Source: JAKBCQ01 sp021807585 (GTDB lineage Bacteria; Planctomycetota; Planctomycetia; Isosphaerales; Isosphaeraceae). Taken from it: 9,688 nt of DNA. Positions 7,216 through 9,688 of this stretch are shown here, piece after piece. Location: contig DAHWFG010000184.1 of NCBI GenBank assembly GCA_027325115.1, forward strand, positions 1 through 9,688. The letters are read 5' to 3'. The notes beneath the pieces are model-generated. The model was not told where the DNA came from. It saw only the letters and a list, made by a program, of their open reading frames with translations, and ran no database searches. The translations under genes were made by a program, and so were the position numbers. Every line of letters begins with the position of its first letter. The first letter of the stretch is position 1.

Positions 7216-7258
7216 TCCAATCGGCGACAACCCGCCTTCGGCTATTCGCCAGATCGGA
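7216..7258. repeat. Nested imperfect inverted repeat (possible RNA stem-loop)
   Basis: Outer pairs TCC/GGA (7216-7218 with 7256-7258) and ATC/GAT (7220-7222 with 7252-7254) stack on a 5-bp stem GGCGA/TCGCC (7223-7227 with 7246-7250). An internal GCC-TTC-GGC hairpin sits at 7234-7242. The layered pairing suggests a folded transcript or a small repeat element, but chance cannot be excluded from one copy. Confidence 0.4.
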
Positions 7259-7304
7259 GAGAATCCGTGTCGCTATTGTCTTGTTCCACACAGAAATAGA
7301 ATCT

Positions 7305-7345
7305 CGCCTTTACAAAGATGTCCTTAGGACATCTTTGTAAAGGCG
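7305..7345. repeat. Perfect 41-bp palindrome, possible bidirectional terminator
   Basis: Two perfectly complementary 20-nt arms (7305-7324 and 7326-7345) flank a single central T. It lies between convergent genes, 27 nt past the stop of the small minus-strand frame at 7372. In the minus direction it is followed by moderately T-rich sequence, and in the plus direction by TTTCAATTTG; neither is a clean T-run. Termination or mRNA 3'-end protection is the simplest role. A protein-binding or recombination site is an alternative. Confidence 0.75.
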
Positions 7346-7371
7346 TTTCAATTTGTCAAGGCCGGATAACA

Positions 7372-7620
7372 TTATTTAGTCAACCCATGTCGAATCAGGG
7401 AGTTAAGTAGGAGTACCCGAAGCGGTTCGTTCGGATCACCATATCGCTTACGATTGCAAGCATTCGTAAGGCGCCTCGAACATAGAATTCGAATCGACAT
7501 GGTAATCGGAATCGTTATGTCCACGCAAAATCGATGAGCTTCGCCATCAAATCCAAACTGTTCAGCCGGCGAATCGAATCGAATCGACAAACGATCGTAC
7601 TCAATCATCATGCACGGCAT
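7372..7620 (-). CDS. Possible small protein of 82 residues, unrecognised
   Basis: The frame begins MPCMMIEYDRLSIRFDS and ends LLLNSLIRHGLTK. I do not recognise it. In its favour, AAGGA lies 8 nt before ATG 7620 and overlaps the stop of the preceding minus-strand frame, as in a translationally coupled pair. A strong palindrome follows 27 nt after its stop, like a terminator. Against it, the length is short, the Arg content of the C-terminal half is high, and there is no domain or membrane segment. It could be chance coding potential in noncoding DNA. Confidence 0.3.
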   Translation of the reverse strand: MPCMMIEYDRLSIRFDSPAEQFGFDGEAHRFCVDITIPITMSIRILCSRRLTNACNRKRYGDPNEPLRVLLLNSLIRHGLTK

Positions 7621-7631
7621 GAGTCGATTCC

Positions 7632-8228
7632 TTAAAAATTCTGTTCGACTCCCGCGATATCGGGAATCCAAAGATTACTATTACAGCTACGTTCATATCT
7701 CCATAATTCTTCTCCTTCACGAGTGAAGGATTCACCAAGCACGATCCGAAGCAAGTTTTTTAGGTCACGAGATCTTGTCGAAGCGGATTCGTCGATCTTC
7801 TCAAAGAGTTCGTAGGCCCCGATCGGGTCGATCGTTGCGAGCGCCGAGAAATAGGACGAATCTCGTTCCGACTCGGAATCCATCGAATATATCAAAGATC
7901 GCGCAATCATACGATCGTAACGAGATACGAAAATCGCGAGCCTGGATTCCCTCCACCGATCCCACGTTTGACTAATTTCATGATGTTTACGATGTTCGAT
8001 CGGATAACGATACGAAATCGATCGCCAACAGTATTCGGATGCGAGAGCGGGATCGATTTTCTCGGCGACCGGGATGAGTGAACCGGCGATGATCGCGGGA
8101 GTTATGAGTTTGAATCGTACTTCATAGCCCGCGTCGGCTCGTCGTTCGAGCGTATCAAACGCCGCTTCGAGCAGCTTTTTCGCCTCGGGCTTATCCTTCT
8201 CTGAAAGCTTCTCAGACATGAATGGCAC
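7632..8228 (-). pseudogene. C-terminal remnant of a planctomycete-type protein, cut by the IS
   Basis: The frame gives about 198 residues. Its content (VAEKIDPALASEYCWRS, then FVSRYDRMIARSL, LATIDPIGAYELFEKI, LLRIVLGES and final LWIPDIAGVE) matches, from memory, the C-terminal region of large planctomycete proteins in which a helical repeat region ends with a WVPD-like motif. Their function is unknown to me. Those proteins are several hundred residues long, so the N-terminal part is missing here. The frame stays open past its first start codons (GTG 8228, ATG 8219) into the 3' end of the transposase gene on the same strand, as expected when an insertion sequence has cut the gene. No good ribosome binding site precedes either start. 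Translation of a short product is possible but unproven. The missing part may lie beyond the right edge of the window. Confidence 0.65.
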
Positions 8229-8241
8229 TCGGAAATGTCCG

Positions 8242-9630
8242 TTAAGTCTTTTGAAGCAACCTCTTACGTGCTTCGGCTCGCGCTTCGTTCAGGTATCTTT
8301 GAGGCTTCGGCCTTCGTTTGTTCGCCCTAGGTTCGATCCGACCAAATCGATTGCCGATTCGGTGTCGCGATATCGCCTTAAGCATATCCGATATCAACCT
8401 ATCTCTGGCATGAGGAGATGCATGTCTTAATTTATCCTGAAACGCGGTCATCGTTTGCAAGGCGCCTTTGAAACTCAACTCCCGCGGAATTTTACCATGT
8501 TTTTCGGCGGCCTGAGCCATAACTCCTCTGATTAAATTATAGGCAAGTAAATGCATCCAGATTTCTTTTTCAACCATCTCGGGCGTCTTACACCTCAGAA
8601 CGTCCATTTGCATAACATATTTGATTGATCTCAAATCTAACTCGATATTCCATCGTTTAAGGAACAGAGTCGCAAGCTCGTCGGTTGAATAAAGTTCTGA
8701 ATCTAAAAGTGAAGTAACAAGTACTAGTTCATTTACACGAAATCCAGGTTGATTCACCACTAATTTAAGTTCTCGAACTTTCACTGTATCAGGTATTGTG
8801 TTGTATATTTCATCGTCCATCCATTCGGGTCTTTGCGGTTTCGACCAAGTCGCGATATGATCGTAGATCCCAATGCGCTTACCTCGTCGGAAATCAAATT
8901 TTCGTCCTTGATGCATTCTAAATAAGAAGTCAACATTTCTGGATAACAGGTCTGCGATGCCAAAGAAATAGCAGAATAGCCGATCTCCGAGTAAGACGTC
9001 TCCTTCCGTGAGACCGTCGATAAGAGTCCGAAACAAAGCGGTTTCCCCCGTATTCTTACCTTTGTAAGGCCCAACAGCCAAATCTCTCAAAACGCCGGTT
9101 GATAATGATATAAACGCAACAATCCGTGCTAATGGAAAGCCCAGACCGATACCTTGGGTTTTCGATTGTGGGTAAACACTCTGATTGGCCGGAGTATCCG
9201 GCATCGAAACGGTTGAACCATCAACAATAACAACCGTTCTCCCTTTCCACAGCCAATCAACTGAGCCGTTATCGTCAATCTTTGACGCGGTTTGATGCAC
9301 CAAGTTTTTGATAACGCTCACGGGAATCCGCTGCCGTGCTTCACAATATGTACCAGTCTCCGGCGCGCACGGTTTACGTCCATTGGATGAAAGCCAGACG
9401 ATCAATCGTGCTACGGCCGCTCGACATGAATGGTCGGGATCGAGAATCTGGGAGAGGAATACGCAAATGGTTATAAATGGTGTATAAATGGATTTTTTGA
9501 ATGCGAGATCTTCTTTCTCCAACGCCGATTTTACCATCCGGGCGTCAAGGATATCGTGAAACGGCAGAACATCAGACTCGCGGAAAGATTTGATCTTCTC
9601 AAAAATCCACTGCCGAGTAGACTGGGACAT
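8242..9630 (-). CDS. IS4 family transposase
   Basis: The 462-residue protein is a DDE transposase that cuts and rejoins the ends of its own element. An IS4-type N-terminal region contains CEARQRIP near 96-103. The first catalytic Asp is Asp137 in VIVDGST, the second is Asp216 in LLGDRLF, and Glu330 lies in KRWNIELDLRSIK. The IS4 signature Y-x2-R-x3-E-x6-K is present as Phe323, Arg326, Glu330 and Lys337 with exact spacing; only the Tyr is changed to Phe. Length is usual for the family, and no stop or frameshift interrupts it, so the element may still be active. The C-terminal 40 residues are very basic (RANKRRPKPQR), suiting DNA binding. ATG 9630 is chosen for the AAGGAGG site 6 nt upstream. 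The gene lies immediately upstream of the truncated host gene on the same strand and could drive transcription into it. Confidence 0.95.
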   Translation of the reverse strand: MSQSTRQWIFEKIKSFRESDVLPFHDILDARMVKSALEKEDLAFKKSIYTPFITICVFLSQILDPDHSCRAAVARLIVWLSSNGRKPCAPETGTYCEARQRIPVSVIKNLVHQTASKIDDNGSVDWLWKGRTVVIVDGSTVSMPDTPANQSVYPQSKTQGIGLGFPLARIVAFISLSTGVLRDLAVGPYKGKNTGETALFRTLIDGLTEGDVLLGDRLFCYFFGIADLLSRNVDFLFRMHQGRKFDFRRGKRIGIYDHIATWSKPQRPEWMDDEIYNTIPDTVKVRELKLVVNQPGFRVNELVLVTSLLDSELYSTDELATLFLKRWNIELDLRSIKYVMQMDVLRCKTPEMVEKEIWMHLLAYNLIRGVMAQAAEKHGKIPRELSFKGALQTMTAFQDKLRHASPHARDRLISDMLKAISRHRIGNRFGRIEPRANKRRPKPQRYLNEARAEARKRLLQKT

Positions 9631-9636
9631 TGTCGG

Positions 9637-9643
9637 CCTCCTT
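9637..9643 (-). promoter_or_regulatory. Strong ribosome binding site of the transposase
   Basis: AAGGAGG on the minus strand is a full anti-16S match 6 nt before ATG 9630. It is the best ribosome binding site in the window and fixes the transposase start. Confidence 0.8.
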
Positions 9644-9662
9644 GCCTTTGCAAGCCTTGAGT

Positions 9663-9678
9663 CTTGAATCCATTCAAG
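9663..9678. repeat. Short inverted repeat upstream of the transposase
   Basis: CTTGAAT (9663-9669) and ATTCAAG (9672-9678) form 7-bp arms around a 2-nt centre, 32 nt before the transposase start. It could be a subterminal transposase or regulator site within the IS. A second small pairing, CTTGC with GCAAG (9641-9645 and 9650-9654), lies closer to the start. Confidence 0.4.
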
Positions 9679-9688
9679 GATTGTAGCA

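Larger units (their letters stand above)
7056..7371. other. Noncoding region with two structured elements
   Basis: No gene is supported between the TPR gene stop and the small minus-strand frame. GC content drops relative to the TPR gene, with an AT-rich patch at about 7120-7150. The notable contents are a nested stem-loop (7216-7258) and a perfect palindrome (7305-7345), listed separately. No T-run terminator for the plus-strand TPR gene is visible; a weak 7-bp pairing (7042-7048 with 7068-7074) spans its stop codon. Confidence 0.5.
8224..9688 (-). mobile_element. IS4-family insertion sequence (right end at or beyond window edge)
   Basis: The element is defined by its single transposase gene. 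The left boundary is an estimate: host coding similarity reaches about 8219 and the transposase stops at 8242, so the end lies between them, perhaps at the GGCACTCGGAAATGTCC segment starting at 8224. No matching inverted repeat was found in the 58 bases before the right window edge, so the other end is probably outside. The element is lower in GC than the TPR gene and has no CGATCG hexamer, unlike the flanking host DNA. Confidence 0.7.

Noticed and set aside
7571..7585. Three GAATC units in tandem as a microsatellite or iteron
   Set aside because: It is only 15 bp and lies inside a possible coding frame; too short to call a functional repeat.
8217..8224. TGAATGG shared by the left IS border and the sequence near 9670
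   Set aside because: Only seven bases match, the neighbouring bases diverge, and the right copy is explained by the local inverted repeat at 9663-9678.
8234..9631. AATGTCC facing inward at both 8234 and the transposase start as terminal inverted repeats
   Set aside because: The right copy is part of the transposase start codon region, which would leave the ribosome binding site outside the element; the flanking bases do not extend the match.
1..9688. CRISPR array, tRNA or rRNA
   Set aside because: No regularly spaced repeats, no cloverleaf-like segment with a TTCGAATC-type arm in context, and no rRNA-like block was seen on either strand.

Overview
The window looks like chromosomal DNA of a planctomycete, probably near the Isosphaeraceae. 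This rests on three things: an exported protein with an N-terminal motif of the E-x-L-E-x-R-x-L-M-S type, a truncated gene whose C-terminus resembles a large planctomycete-specific protein family I recall, and moderately high GC with long noncoding gaps. The taxonomic call is inference, because no rRNA gene is present.

Left part (1-2343, + strand): the 3' end of a xylose isomerase gene (xylA) is followed after 24 nt by a tightly coupled gene pair. The first gene encodes an SMC/RecF/OLD-like AAA ATPase. The second encodes a DUF4276-type protein that I read as TOPRIM-like, and its start overlaps the ATPase stop (TGATG). The layout recalls ATPase + TOPRIM defence pairs such as PARIS and AbiL/RloAB. 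In this copy the expected Asp-x-Asp pair of the second protein reads Asn-Ser-Asn, and the switch histidine of the ATPase reads Tyr. It is either a diverged or catalytically altered relative, or a decaying one. This pair is the best candidate for an undescribed system here.

Middle (2253-7055): a minus-strand gene encodes an exported protein made of two tandem ~180-residue repeats and ends at a strong intrinsic terminator. Across a 530-bp divergent intergenic region lies a large plus-strand gene. It encodes a signal-peptide-bearing TPR protein with a gluzincin-like metallopeptidase domain (HEMVH, then Glu 17 residues later) between two TPR arrays.

Right part (7056-9688): a noncoding stretch holds a nested stem-loop and a perfect 41-bp palindrome. 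Next on the minus strand come a possible small gene and the C-terminal remnant of a planctomycete-type protein. The remnant is cut at its 5' side by an apparently intact IS4-family insertion sequence, whose far end lies at or beyond the window edge. The IS is visibly lower in GC and lacks the palindrome CGATCG, which is strongly over-represented in the surrounding host DNA, including noncoding host DNA.
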